A stretch of DNA of 44,521 bases, taken from the NCBI GenBank assembly GCA_027622555.1, contig JAQBYJ010000038.1, forward strand, positions 1-44,521, written 5' to 3'. Every line of letters begins with the position of its first letter. Position 1 is the first letter of the stretch. Both the position numbers and the translations under genes were made by a program. The notes under the pieces were generated by a model. That model saw only the letters and a program-made list of their open reading frames with translations. It searched no databases and was not told where the DNA came from. This document shows, in pieces, positions 9,961 to 17,468 of this stretch. Origin of the DNA: Verrucomicrobiota bacterium. GTDB lineage: Bacteria > Verrucomicrobiota > Verrucomicrobiia > Opitutales > UBA2995.

Positions 9961-10460
9961 ATCAGTGATGGAGTAATTTCCTTTTTTAAATGTTCCAAGG
10001 CGTAGCGGTAGCGGGATGCAGCCGTGTTGAGCGAGACATCCAGGATGTTTGCAATTTCCTGAAATGTAAGTTCTCCCCAGATTTTGAGTACAACAACCTC
10101 CTGTTGGTCTTGGGAAAGTTGCTGAATGGCATCTTCGAGTAAGGTATTTCTTTCCTGAACTTCCAAACGTCTTTCAAATAGTTCCAATTCGCTTTCCCTA
10201 TCTTCGAAAACTTTGTGTTCCCGGATTTTTCTACGATTGTTTGACCGAGCATGATCGATAGCCGTTGTTCTGACTGCCGCGTAGAAAAGGGATTTATTGA
10301 TGGAGCCATTATGGCCATAGGTTTTCCAGATTTTAATAAATGCTTCTTGAACTATATCTTCGGCTTCTGAAAGGAATCCTGTTTGCTGCCTGGCGAAAAG
10401 CAGGAGCGAAGGACCCCATTCCTTGAAGTAGTGTTGCCACGTTGCGGATTCTGCAGCCAT
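9957..10460 (-). CDS. RNA polymerase ECF sigma factor
   Basis: This is a sigma-70-family extracytoplasmic-function factor of 167 residues. Region 2 is at about 15-80 (AEDIVQEAFIKIWK, then AVRTTAIDHARSNNRRK). Region 4 is at about 110-160, with a helix-turn-helix (LTFQEIANILDVSLNTAASR, about 131-150). The family directs polymerase to stress or envelope genes and is held by a linked membrane anti-sigma. Gene order on the minus strand is sigma, anti-sigma, PDZ protein. A 13-base palindrome at 10482-10494 lies just upstream of the start. A bidirectional terminator at 10513-10545 separates it from the next operon. Confidence 0.92.
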   Translation of the reverse strand: MAAESATWQHYFKEWGPSLLLFARQQTGFLSEAEDIVQEAFIKIWKTYGHNGSINKSLFYAAVRTTAIDHARSNNRRKIREHKVFEDRESELELFERRLEVQERNTLLEDAIQQLSQDQQEVVVLKIWGELTFQEIANILDVSLNTAASRYRYALEHLKKEITPSLI

Positions 10461-10481
10461 GAAGTGAATTTACCTATGAAA

Positions 10482-10494
10482 CGCTACGGTAGCG
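10482..10494. promoter_or_regulatory. Perfect 6+1+6 palindrome upstream of the ECF sigma gene
   Basis: CGCTAC-G-GTAGCG is a perfect inverted repeat 22-34 bases before the sigma-factor ATG (minus strand), in the only space left for its promoter. It could be an operator or part of the promoter. There is no direct evidence of function. Confidence 0.3.
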
Positions 10495-10512
10495 CCAATT
10501 TGTCTGGATTAC

Positions 10513-10545
10513 AAAAAAAAGTCCTCATGAAGAGGACTTTTTTTT
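10513..10545. terminator. Bidirectional intrinsic terminator
   Basis: Eight A residues (10513-10520), a GTCCTC/GAGGAC stem with a 5-base loop, then eight T residues (10538-10545). It is symmetric and so works in both directions. On the minus strand it ends the DUF3570-ApbE-TlpA-DUF4266 operon and isolates it from the sigma-factor operon. Confidence 0.85.
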
Positions 10546-10580
10546 GAAAGGGATGTTTCCTGGAAAAGTTTTATGGCTGT

Positions 10581-10802
10581 TTAGTTGCAGCCGCAACCTC
10601 CGCCGCCGATTCCTGCTCCGCCGTGAGAGGCTTCTCTCGTATAATTGACGTGTTCTGCCATGGTAATGTCCAGAGGATCACGTTCGCTCATCATTGAATA
10701 CTGTGCCAGGTTTCCTTTTTCCCAAGGTTCGACAGATTCACAGCCCCAGAAGCCCATGCCCATAAGTCCTAAGATCGAAATTTTTATCAGATTCGTTTTC
10801 AT
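10581..10802 (-). CDS. DUF4266 small lipoprotein with Gly-rich CxC tail
   Basis: This is a 73-residue DUF4266 family lipoprotein of unknown function. A lipoprotein signal ends at Cys21 (GMGFWGC, with the acylated Cys followed by ES). The family core is clear: EPWEKGNLAQ, then RDPLDITMAEHV and REASHGGAG. The C-terminus is GIGGGGCGCN, with Cys70 and Cys72 forming a CxC pair. It is the last gene of a four-gene unit, starting 2 bases after the TlpA-like gene. From this I infer that the exposed CxC tail is a substrate of that thioredoxin, a metal site, or an attachment site. It would be anchored in the outer membrane or the periplasmic face. Confidence 0.85.
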   Translation of the reverse strand: MKTNLIKISILGLMGMGFWGCESVEPWEKGNLAQYSMMSERDPLDITMAEHVNYTREASHGGAGIGGGGCGCN

Positions 10803-10804
10803 GA

Positions 10805-11296
10805 TTATTCTGCTAGTAAGGATTTAATTTCTTCGCGGTAGGCGTCGATGGTTTTCTTGCCTCCGTATCCTTTGTGGATGGAACGGATGATTCCCTGTTT
10901 ATCCACCATTATTGAAGTTGGCATGACTTCAATTTCTGCGGCGCGAACGAATTGTTTCTCTGCATCAAAAACGAGGGGAAATGTGACGGCGGATTTGTCA
11001 GCAAATGTTTTGTAGGCTTTTTCCGTGCTATCGACACTGACAGCCAAAATAACAAATCCCGCATCTTTCATTTCCTTATAGAGCTCGTCCATGGCGGGAA
11101 AGGACGCCTTACACGGGGCACACCAGGATGCCCAGAAATCTATCAGAACTACTTTGCCTTCGAGGTCGGGCAGTTCACCGGATAATCCGAAGGTTGTGAG
11201 ATCGGGTAAGGTATCCGATTCAGCGAGTTTTGCCTGAACGCCTGCGCTGAAAAGAGAGAAGCCAATGAGGGCAATAATTGGGAGTTTAAATTCCAT
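10805..11296 (-). CDS. TlpA-like periplasmic thioredoxin
   Basis: This is an exported thiol-disulfide oxidoreductase of the TlpA/ResA/AhpC-TSA type, 163 residues. A signal peptide (EFKLPIIALIGFSLFSAGVQA) is followed by the thioredoxin fold with active site FWASWCAPCK (Cys59, Cys62), a helix containing DELYKEMKDAGF, the strand VILAVSVDS, and the cis-proline loop VMPTSIMVD. I chose the ATG at 11296, which opens directly on the signal sequence; an in-frame start at 11320 would add 8 residues. The start overlaps the ApbE stop by 11 bases and the DUF4266 gene follows after 2 bases, so expression is tightly linked. The likely partner is the CxC lipoprotein or another cassette product. Confidence 0.9.
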   Translation of the reverse strand: MEFKLPIIALIGFSLFSAGVQAKLAESDTLPDLTTFGLSGELPDLEGKVVLIDFWASWCAPCKASFPAMDELYKEMKDAGFVILAVSVDSTEKAYKTFADKSAVTFPLVFDAEKQFVRAAEIEVMPTSIMVDKQGIIRSIHKGYGGKKTIDAYREEIKSLLAE

Positions 11297-12278
11297 TAAC
11301 CATGTATTGATGTATCGCATATGAATCTAGACGTTTGAATTCGGTATGTATTGTGGCTTCAGCCCCAAAAAATGTATTAATGAGTTCCAGTCCTTCAACT
11401 TCGCCTAGCAAACAAGCGGCGGTAGCAAGGATTCCGGCTTCCGTGCAAGTTCGTGCTACGACTGTTGTATGACGTACTTTATTGGCGATTGGGTAGCCTT
11501 TTCGATGATCGATCATGTGGCCGTAACGTTTTCCATCTAACTCAAAGAATCGCCGGTAATCCCCCGAGCTCGCTACACATAGGTCAGTTAAGGCCAGGCT
11601 ACCCCAGCAGGTGCCGGGTTTGCCAGGATCCTCGATTCCAACATGCCAGTGGGTATACTTTGGAGGCTTCCCGAGAGCAGCAATATCGCCTCCGAAATTT
11701 ATAAGAACATCGGTTATTCCATAATCACGGGCGATTAGTGAAACCCTATCGACTGCGTATTCTTTACCAATGCCGCCAAGGTCCAGGCCCATACCTGTTT
11801 GGGTGAGTCGGATTTTTCCAGGAGCTCTTTCAACCTTGTCCCAGCCAACAAGAGCCTTGGCTGTTTCGATTTCTTCTTTATCGGGGATTCGTGGTGTTTC
11901 GGCTTTGTAATCCCAAAGTTTCATAACCGGTAAACTCGTTGGGTCGAAGAGCCCTTGGGTAATGAAATGAAATTGATTGCACAGGTCGAAGAGAGCTTCT
12001 GCCTCCAAATCAATGTCCACCCATTCTTTACCTGCAGCTCGATTGATTTTGCTGATCAAGCTATCTTCCTGGTAGCGGGAGTAAGTGTGTTCGAATGCTT
12101 TAACCCAATGAAGGGCTGTCTCTTTAAATTGTGTGGCTTGTTTTGGGTCGTTGCTTCGAAACTGAATCTCGCAGGGGCAACCCATTGCTTTGAAGCGCAG
12201 CTTGAACAATCCTTTTTCAAGATTGTCCGTTGAAATACTCTCAATCCCAAGATTGGGCTTCGTTTGTTTTAAAACCAC
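11286..12278 (-). CDS. ApbE-like FAD:protein FMN transferase (atypical)
   Basis: ApbE enzymes attach FMN from FAD to a Thr or Ser of target proteins. The fold motifs are present in 330 residues: MGCPCEIQF (32-40), DLGGIGKEYAVDR (166-178), LINFGGDIAALG (192-203), and GHMIDHRKGYPI (253-264), equivalent to the usual H-I-I-D-P-R-T-G. Two things are odd. There is no signal peptide or lipobox, although many Gram-negative ApbEs are exported. In addition, the usual A-D-A-L-x-T metal motif reads AGILAT (281-286), with Gly282 in place of the Asp. Its start overlaps the DUF3570 stop by 10 bases. Family membership is sure. Whether it acts as a flavin transferase in the cytoplasm, or has another activity, is open. 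Confidence 0.88.
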   Translation of the reverse strand: MVLKQTKPNLGIESISTDNLEKGLFKLRFKAMGCPCEIQFRSNDPKQATQFKETALHWVKAFEHTYSRYQEDSLISKINRAAGKEWVDIDLEAEALFDLCNQFHFITQGLFDPTSLPVMKLWDYKAETPRIPDKEEIETAKALVGWDKVERAPGKIRLTQTGMGLDLGGIGKEYAVDRVSLIARDYGITDVLINFGGDIAALGKPPKYTHWHVGIEDPGKPGTCWGSLALTDLCVASSGDYRRFFELDGKRYGHMIDHRKGYPIANKVRHTTVVARTCTEAGILATAACLLGEVEGLELINTFFGAEATIHTEFKRLDSYAIHQYMVNGI

Positions 12279-13435
12279 CAGCGTCCTCCTATGGTAATTA
12301 TGTCCGCATCACTATAAGCACTTTGGTGGGTTATACCATCCAGGCCTTTCATTTCGTAGCGGTTGTATTTCACATTAAACTCAAGGTTATCCAGGGCGAA
12401 CCAGACCAGCTTTGCGCCATAGGTTACCGTCTCCATTTTTGACAGTCTGTGATCCGATGAATAATAAGGACCTGTTCCGCTGAGACCGCGTTTTGGAATG
12501 ATCGAAGTTTGATCAAGATCGTAATGATAGAATTGGGCGGCCGATTGTTTATAGTAACGGTAATTGGGCCGAAAAATCACTTTGTCCGACAACTTTTGAA
12601 ACCACTCTACCGAAACGGTATGAGAATCAATCCCGGCATCGTCCGAAAAATATCTGTAGGATGTTTGCGTGCTGGCTTTGAGTTTTTCGAAGTCTCGCAA
12701 GACTTCGGTAAAGAAAATCCATTTCTCACGAGAGCGGGGACGATTTTCTGGAAACCGAATCGGGAGAAAAAAGTCTGGTAGAATTTCAACGCTTTTGAGG
12801 ACGATTTTGTAAGGGTCTGCCAGGTAACCGTTCTCTTGACCGTAGGCAATATTCGCTCTGACGACTGTGGATGGATCAAGAACTTGAGAGACTCCAAAAA
12901 ATAAATCGTGTGAGGTCTTGATTTCCGGGTCTCTCAGAGTGGGTGCGGTGAGCTCGTCGTCCAACAGCGAGTATCCCACCTGGAGGGTCGTATTGTTTTT
13001 GTTGAGTTCTCGCTTGTAGCTAGCAGTACCTCCTTGGGAAATGTAGTCGCTTTCATCACTATAGCTGAGTTCGAAAGTAAAAGCGTTATCGCCCTTCTTG
13101 TGCTCTATATTAACTACTGCGGATTTACGTCTATCCTCCAGTTCCTCCAGGGGGACCTGATCCGGATCACTCTCTTGAATGGGTTCCCCGGTTGGGGTCG
13201 AACCGGTGATAGTGTCTACCAAGCCCACAACGCTGACAGTCGTGTTTACTCCAAGGTCCTTTTCTACCCGCAAGTAATGAGCTTCTACCCTAATGCGGTC
13301 ATTGTCTTCTTGATATTCCTCGTATTTGCGTGTGATTGAATCTTCTCCCAGGATTAGTTTAGGAGCGCTGAAGAGTAAATATAACGCCAATAAGAGGCAA
13401 TGGAACTGATTCTTTAAATACGATTTAGCTGACAT
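12269..13435 (-). CDS. DUF3570 outer-membrane barrel protein
   Basis: This 388-residue DUF3570 family protein is first in a four-gene operon. A signal peptide is visible (HCLLLALYLLFSAPKLILG). The rest alternates short amphipathic strands (for example RVEAHYLRVEKDLGVNTTVS, TTLQVGYSLLDD, LEFNVKYNRYEM) and ends in GGRWWF. The terminal Phe is typical of BAM-inserted outer-membrane barrels. Near the N-terminus, VDTITGSTPTG (73-83) resembles the ApbE flavinylation motif D-x-x-[ST]-G-A-T, with Thr80 as the candidate acceptor. This fits the ApbE gene immediately downstream. The function of the family is unknown to me; a flavin-bearing barrel is my inference. Confidence 0.85.
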   Translation of the reverse strand: MSAKSYLKNQFHCLLLALYLLFSAPKLILGEDSITRKYEEYQEDNDRIRVEAHYLRVEKDLGVNTTVSVVGLVDTITGSTPTGEPIQESDPDQVPLEELEDRRKSAVVNIEHKKGDNAFTFELSYSDESDYISQGGTASYKRELNKNNTTLQVGYSLLDDELTAPTLRDPEIKTSHDLFFGVSQVLDPSTVVRANIAYGQENGYLADPYKIVLKSVEILPDFFLPIRFPENRPRSREKWIFFTEVLRDFEKLKASTQTSYRYFSDDAGIDSHTVSVEWFQKLSDKVIFRPNYRYYKQSAAQFYHYDLDQTSIIPKRGLSGTGPYYSSDHRLSKMETVTYGAKLVWFALDNLEFNVKYNRYEMKGLDGITHQSAYSDADIITIGGRWWF

Positions 13436-13476
13436 TTGGCATATCGGGCGAGGTAACTTGGAAAATCGAGTTGGTA

Positions 13477-13505
13477 ATATTATCCATTTGAATGGCGGGA
13501 ATCAA
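13477..13505 (-). promoter_or_regulatory. Putative promoter of the DUF3570-ApbE-TlpA-DUF4266 operon
   Basis: On the minus strand TTGATT (13505-13500) is followed after exactly 17 bases by TAATAT (13482-13477), giving a 5' leader of about 35 bases before the DUF3570 ATG at 13435. It is a good sigma-70 match, predicted by eye. Confidence 0.5.
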
Positions 13506-13633
13506 AAAGTATCAGTTTCGATACCTAAAGCTTCAATTTATTCTCATTTAGTTGATTCTTGCTTAAGAAAGTGGCGATTTAGGACGTTTCTGCTTGGATA
13601 GACGCGATTGTTCTGTGCTTTTACTGACTTTTT

Positions 13634-14800
13634 ATGTCGACCAATACAATTCTTATCACCTGTCCCAAGCGTGGAACCGCTTATTTGGAGGAAGAACTGA
13701 AAACCCTCGATTATCCTGTAATCAAGGTAGTGGATGCGGGCGTTTTTACTGAAGGAACCTTGGAAGACTGTTGGCGACTCAATTTGCAGATTCGAACCGG
13801 TTTGCGTATTTTGTTTCAAATCGCCGAGTTTGAAGCTGAAGATTCCGAAGCACTCTACAGTGAGGCTCTAAAGGTAAAATGGAACCAATGGATTGCTGAT
13901 GATGGTTATGTTTGTGTGATCAGTTCGGTTTTAAATCCTTCGATCGACAATACGCAGTTTGCCAGAATGAAGCTGAAGGATGCTGTGGTGGACCAGATTC
14001 GTAGTGTAACAGGAAGTCGTCCTGATTCTGGCCCCGACCAAAATAAAACCGTTCTATTCCTATATTGGCGCGAATCGCAGGTGATTCTTTATTTCGATAC
14101 TTCGGGTCGTCCTCTAAGTAACCGTGGTTATCGCGTTCATCCCTGGAAGGCACCGGTGCGTGAGACTCTGGCTGCAGCGATGATATCTGCGACCCGCTGG
14201 GATCAAAATTCTCATTTTGTTAATCCCATGTGCGGAAGCGGAACGATTGCCATTGAAGCGGCACTCATGGCACTGGGTCGACCTCCGGGTTTTTTGCGTG
14301 ACAATTTTGGGTTCATGCATTTGTTGCCTTTCGATAAAGCGGCGTATCAAAAAGTTCGCGATTCCATTCCTTCGGCTACTCGTAAAAAGCTGCCCTTTTT
14401 GATTCAGGCATCAGACTTGGACCCCGATGCAGTTGAGGCAGCAAGGCACAACGCTAAATTGGCTGGTGTGGATCACGTCATCCAATTTTCGGTTTCTGAC
14501 TTCCGTGACCTCGACCTTCCAGACGCACCAGGCGTTGTCGTAATGAATCCTGAATACGGTGAGCGTTTGGGAGCAGAAAAGGAGTTGGTTTCTTTTTATC
14601 GGGAGATTGGCGATTTCTTTAAGAAGAAAGCAGCCGGATATTGGGCCTACGTTTTTACAGGGAATCCAGGTCTTGGGAAGCGTATCGGGCTACGAACTAC
14701 CCGAAGGATCGAGTTTTACAATGGCCCGATCGATTGTCGACTAATGGAGTTCGAACTTTATTCCGGGACAAAGAGAACCTCGTTTAGACCAGAAGATTAG
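13634..14800 (+). CDS. THUMP-domain class I SAM-dependent RNA methyltransferase (RlmL/YpsC-like)
   Basis: The 388-residue protein has an N-terminal ferredoxin-like/THUMP region (about 5-165) and a C-terminal Rossmann methyltransferase (about 170-375). The SAM-binding motif NPMCGSGTIAIEAAL is at 197-211 and the acidic motif SDLDPDAVEAARHNA at 260-274. The family methylates guanine N2 of 23S rRNA (RlmL, YpsC) or of tRNA (Trm14). The usual catalytic NPPYGER motif here reads NPEYGER (305-311), with Glu for the second Pro. The gene stands alone on the plus strand between the DUF3570 operon and a nucleotidyltransferase. The substrate cannot be decided from sequence. Confidence 0.85.
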   Translation: MSTNTILITCPKRGTAYLEEELKTLDYPVIKVVDAGVFTEGTLEDCWRLNLQIRTGLRILFQIAEFEAEDSEALYSEALKVKWNQWIADDGYVCVISSVLNPSIDNTQFARMKLKDAVVDQIRSVTGSRPDSGPDQNKTVLFLYWRESQVILYFDTSGRPLSNRGYRVHPWKAPVRETLAAAMISATRWDQNSHFVNPMCGSGTIAIEAALMALGRPPGFLRDNFGFMHLLPFDKAAYQKVRDSIPSATRKKLPFLIQASDLDPDAVEAARHNAKLAGVDHVIQFSVSDFRDLDLPDAPGVVVMNPEYGERLGAEKELVSFYREIGDFFKKKAAGYWAYVFTGNPGLGKRIGLRTTRRIEFYNGPIDCRLMEFELYSGTKRTSFRPED

Positions 14801-14910
14801 GATTGGGCACGCTTGGGTTGCACGTTTTCAACCATGCTCAATTGAGTTAGGTTCATGGACTTTCGGCTGGACCTGCGAAAACGAGCATTCAAAGTTCAGG
14901 TTATTAGTTA

Positions 14911-15792
14911 ATGAGTGATCTTACTTTAGTTATTCTCGCTGCCGGCCTTGGTAGCCGTTACGGCGGTGTGAAGCAGTTGGAAGGTCTTGGTCCGTCCAAT
15001 GAAGTTCTTCTCGACTACTCAGTCTACGACGCCATTCGCAGTGGTTTTGGAAAAGTGGTGATTGTTATTCGTGAAGAAATGGAAGCAGCCTTTCGTGAAC
15101 GGATAACCCAAAGATTTGAAAAGCGCGTTACAGTCAAATTTGTTTACCAAACGCTCGACAAGGCACCCGAAAGTAGGGTCAAGCCTCTGGGAACCGGGCA
15201 TGCACTGCTTGCCGCCGCGGATAGTTTCGATGGTCCTTTCGCTGCAATAAACGCCGATGACTTTTATGGTCCTACGTCCTTCCGGTTGCTAGCTCAAAGG
15301 CTAGGAGGGATTTCCGCAAAATCTGGTGTGTTAATAGGATTTGAACTTGATAAGACCTTGTCCGATTTCGGAAGCGTATCGAGGGCGGTGTGCGAGGCTT
15401 CTTCTGACAAGCTCCTGACCCGCATCGAAGAGCATACTCAGATTTCTCGGAGGGAGGGCGGTATAACCGGTGTTTTCAACGGAACTGTAAGGAATCTTAA
15501 GGAGGATACTATCGTTTCTCTTAATTTATGGGGCTTTTCTCCGGATTTTCTACCCTTTTTGGCGAAGCAGTTTGATGTTTTTATTAAGGAGCTGTCGGAC
15601 CCTTTGACTGAAGAATTTTATTTACCTGCTGCAGTTTTTGAATGGATTCGATCCGAAGGTGCTGCCGTTGAATTAAGTCTTTCCAGCGAAAAATGGTTGG
15701 GCCTGACGAATCCGCAGGACAAGGTCGATGCGAAGGCTCAACTATCAGATTTGATCGCTCAGGGAATTTACCCGACGAATCTGTGGGACTAA
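14911..15792 (+). CDS. Sugar-1-phosphate nucleotidyltransferase family protein
   Basis: This is a 293-residue NTP_transferase (GT-A-like Rossmann) protein. The nucleotide-binding signature LAAGLGSRYGGVKQ is at residues 9-22, and a metal-binding INADDFYG lies near 110. The enzyme would transfer a nucleotidyl group to a sugar phosphate or similar substrate. There is no sugar-pathway neighbour to indicate which, and no C-terminal left-handed beta-helix. It ends 7 bases before the convergent TPR gene. Confidence 0.8.
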   Translation: MSDLTLVILAAGLGSRYGGVKQLEGLGPSNEVLLDYSVYDAIRSGFGKVVIVIREEMEAAFRERITQRFEKRVTVKFVYQTLDKAPESRVKPLGTGHALLAAADSFDGPFAAINADDFYGPTSFRLLAQRLGGISAKSGVLIGFELDKTLSDFGSVSRAVCEASSDKLLTRIEEHTQISRREGGITGVFNGTVRNLKEDTIVSLNLWGFSPDFLPFLAKQFDVFIKELSDPLTEEFYLPAAVFEWIRSEGAAVELSLSSEKWLGLTNPQDKVDAKAQLSDLIAQGIYPTNLWD

Positions 15793-15799
15793 TTTCTCC

Positions 15800-16105
15800 T
15801 TATTTAAGATCCTCCAACAAGGCGGAAACTTCCTTTTCCGGATCTTCGTGGTGTTGTTCTTTGGCAAGGATTAGTGCCTTTTCCAGGAATACCATGGCTT
15901 TGGCCCTGTTTCCCAGGGCTATATAGGCCTTCCCCAGGAGAATATGTGGAATCATCCAATTAGGTTTCCTATCAATGCAGAGCTGCAGGTGTTCAAGGCT
16001 TTCCTGGTATTTCTCTTCTTCGAACAGTGCCTCGCCGTAACTGAAGCGAAACATTTCGTTCTCGGGATTCGATTGAATGAGGGTGGCAAATCGTTCTGAA
16101 CTCAT
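15800..16105 (-). CDS. Small tetratricopeptide-repeat protein
   Basis: The 101-residue protein is almost entirely helical TPR. Two to two and a half repeats are visible: FRFSYGEALFEEEKYQESLE, then PHILLGKAYIALGNRAKAMVFLEKAL. It has no signal peptide, so it is probably a cytoplasmic protein-interaction module. It lies 55 bases downstream of the PP2C gene on the same strand and may be co-transcribed with it. No specific role can be assigned. Confidence 0.75.
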   Translation of the reverse strand: MSSERFATLIQSNPENEMFRFSYGEALFEEEKYQESLEHLQLCIDRKPNWMIPHILLGKAYIALGNRAKAMVFLEKALILAKEQHHEDPEKEVSALLEDLK

Positions 16106-16160
16106 AGGAGTTATTAATTTTCCAATACCTTAGGTCAGGGAATTTTTGGACACAATCTGA

Positions 16161-16880
16161 TTATTCTGCAAAGATCACAACCCCGGTTACGTTATCGGGC
16201 GCTCCGTTGTCGAGAGTGGCTTGAATCAATTGCTCAATGGTCGCTTCTGCCGAACTCCTCACTGTCATAATACGTTGAAGTTCTTCAACAGGTACGGGCC
16301 CGGAGATCCCATCCGAGCAAAAGAGGAGGCGATCACCACTTTGTAGCTCATGTTTGGTATGCTCTGGCTTGATGAGCTGCCTTTGGCCCAGGCACTGTGT
16401 GAGTGTGTGTTTATAGTGATCGGGTATATCGCTGTCGTTTTGAAATTGGTTCTGTTCTTTCGCAAAGGTCTCCAAGGTGTGGTCCGTCGTTATTTGTTCC
16501 ATGGATCCGTCGCGGAATAGGTAAATCCGCGAATCGCCTATGTGTGAAATTTCCAAATAATTGTTACGGATCATTCCGAGTGAAAAGGTAGTTCCAATCC
16601 CAAGTCCATGAGCAGATAGTTGTCCTGTTTGGATTACCTGGTGGTTTACCTCCTTCATGAACATTTCCCAGTCAATACCTTTCCAGTTCTCACTACGTCG
16701 GGCATTTGTCCAAAGTTCGAGATACTGAATAGCGGCCTTACTCGCCAAATCGCCAAAGGGTAGACCTCCCAGACCATCCGCCACAGCATACACTTTGTTC
16801 TCATTGTCACAAAAAAAACTGTCTTCGTTTTTTTTGCGCACAAGACCAACATGGGTGTTGCCTGCCGCTGTGAAGTTCAT
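16161..16880 (-). CDS. PP2C-type serine/threonine protein phosphatase
   Basis: This is a metal-dependent PPM/PP2C phosphatase of 239 residues, the minimal bacterial catalytic domain (Stp/PrpC type). The ordered motifs are complete: VRKKNEDSFF (14-23), YAVADGLGGLPFGD (31-44, first metal Asp), ISHIGDSRIYLFRDG, LLFCSDGISGP, and PDNVT near 228-232. I chose the ATG at 16880, which places the usual short lead before the RxxNED motif; an in-frame GTG at 16922 is also possible. No Ser/Thr kinase lies next to it in this window. Confidence 0.92.
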   Translation of the reverse strand: MNFTAAGNTHVGLVRKKNEDSFFCDNENKVYAVADGLGGLPFGDLASKAAIQYLELWTNARRSENWKGIDWEMFMKEVNHQVIQTGQLSAHGLGIGTTFSLGMIRNNYLEISHIGDSRIYLFRDGSMEQITTDHTLETFAKEQNQFQNDSDIPDHYKHTLTQCLGQRQLIKPEHTKHELQSGDRLLFCSDGISGPVPVEELQRIMTVRSSAEATIEQLIQATLDNGAPDNVTGVVIFAE

Positions 16881-16967
16881 AAGCGGGAAAAGTTGAGAAT
16901 ACGGGTGCTTAAAGTCAATCACCAGACTCGGAATGTTGCCAAAAGGGCCCGTTGTTTAAAAAACCCA

Positions 16968-17417
16968 TTAACTTTTGTTTTCCGGTGGTGGCTTCTGTTT
17001 GCCCCGTACATGGGGATTGTTGCCTTGAACCGCTTGCAGGGGAATTCGCGAAATGATTTTCCCATTACATTCAATATCAAATGCATATTGCCCCGCTCCG
17101 GGAAAAGGCAGTCCTTGCATATTCACCACCAGGTTTCGGGAAAGGAAATACTGTTCGTCCGGAACATTGGCTATTTGTATGCTGAATTTCAGCGGGCCAC
17201 TTGGTAAGAGCTCTTTCCCATCGGCATCTACAAAAACAACCTTGAATTGGTGGTCACCCACATCCGAACCTCGAAATAAAAATCGCAAGGCCAGGGTGCA
17301 ATGGGGGTGTTGAGTCGGAAATTTTCTACTCCAAACCGTATCGAAGGCTCCGAGGATACAGAGCTTTCCGTTATAATCGGACGCTGAGTCGCAAATGACT
17401 GAAGTGAGCAATTCCAT
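16968..17417 (-). CDS. DUF6941 family protein
   Basis: This 149-residue protein is a likely DUF6941 member, judged from the opening LTSVICDSASDYNGKLCILG followed by AFDTVW and the later HPHCTLALRFLF. It seems to form a beta-sandwich (GDHQFKVVFVDADGKEL). It has no signal peptide or membrane segment. The family has no established function. It lies in a run of leftward genes (GNAT, DUF6941, PP2C, TPR), each 50-90 bases apart. Confidence 0.65.
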   Translation of the reverse strand: MELLTSVICDSASDYNGKLCILGAFDTVWSRKFPTQHPHCTLALRFLFRGSDVGDHQFKVVFVDADGKELLPSGPLKFSIQIANVPDEQYFLSRNLVVNMQGLPFPGAGQYAFDIECNGKIISRIPLQAVQGNNPHVRGKQKPPPENKS

Positions 17418-17468
17418 AGGTGGAGTCTTAAAAAATTATGGCTGACTGCAACACTCCATTACAGGAAA

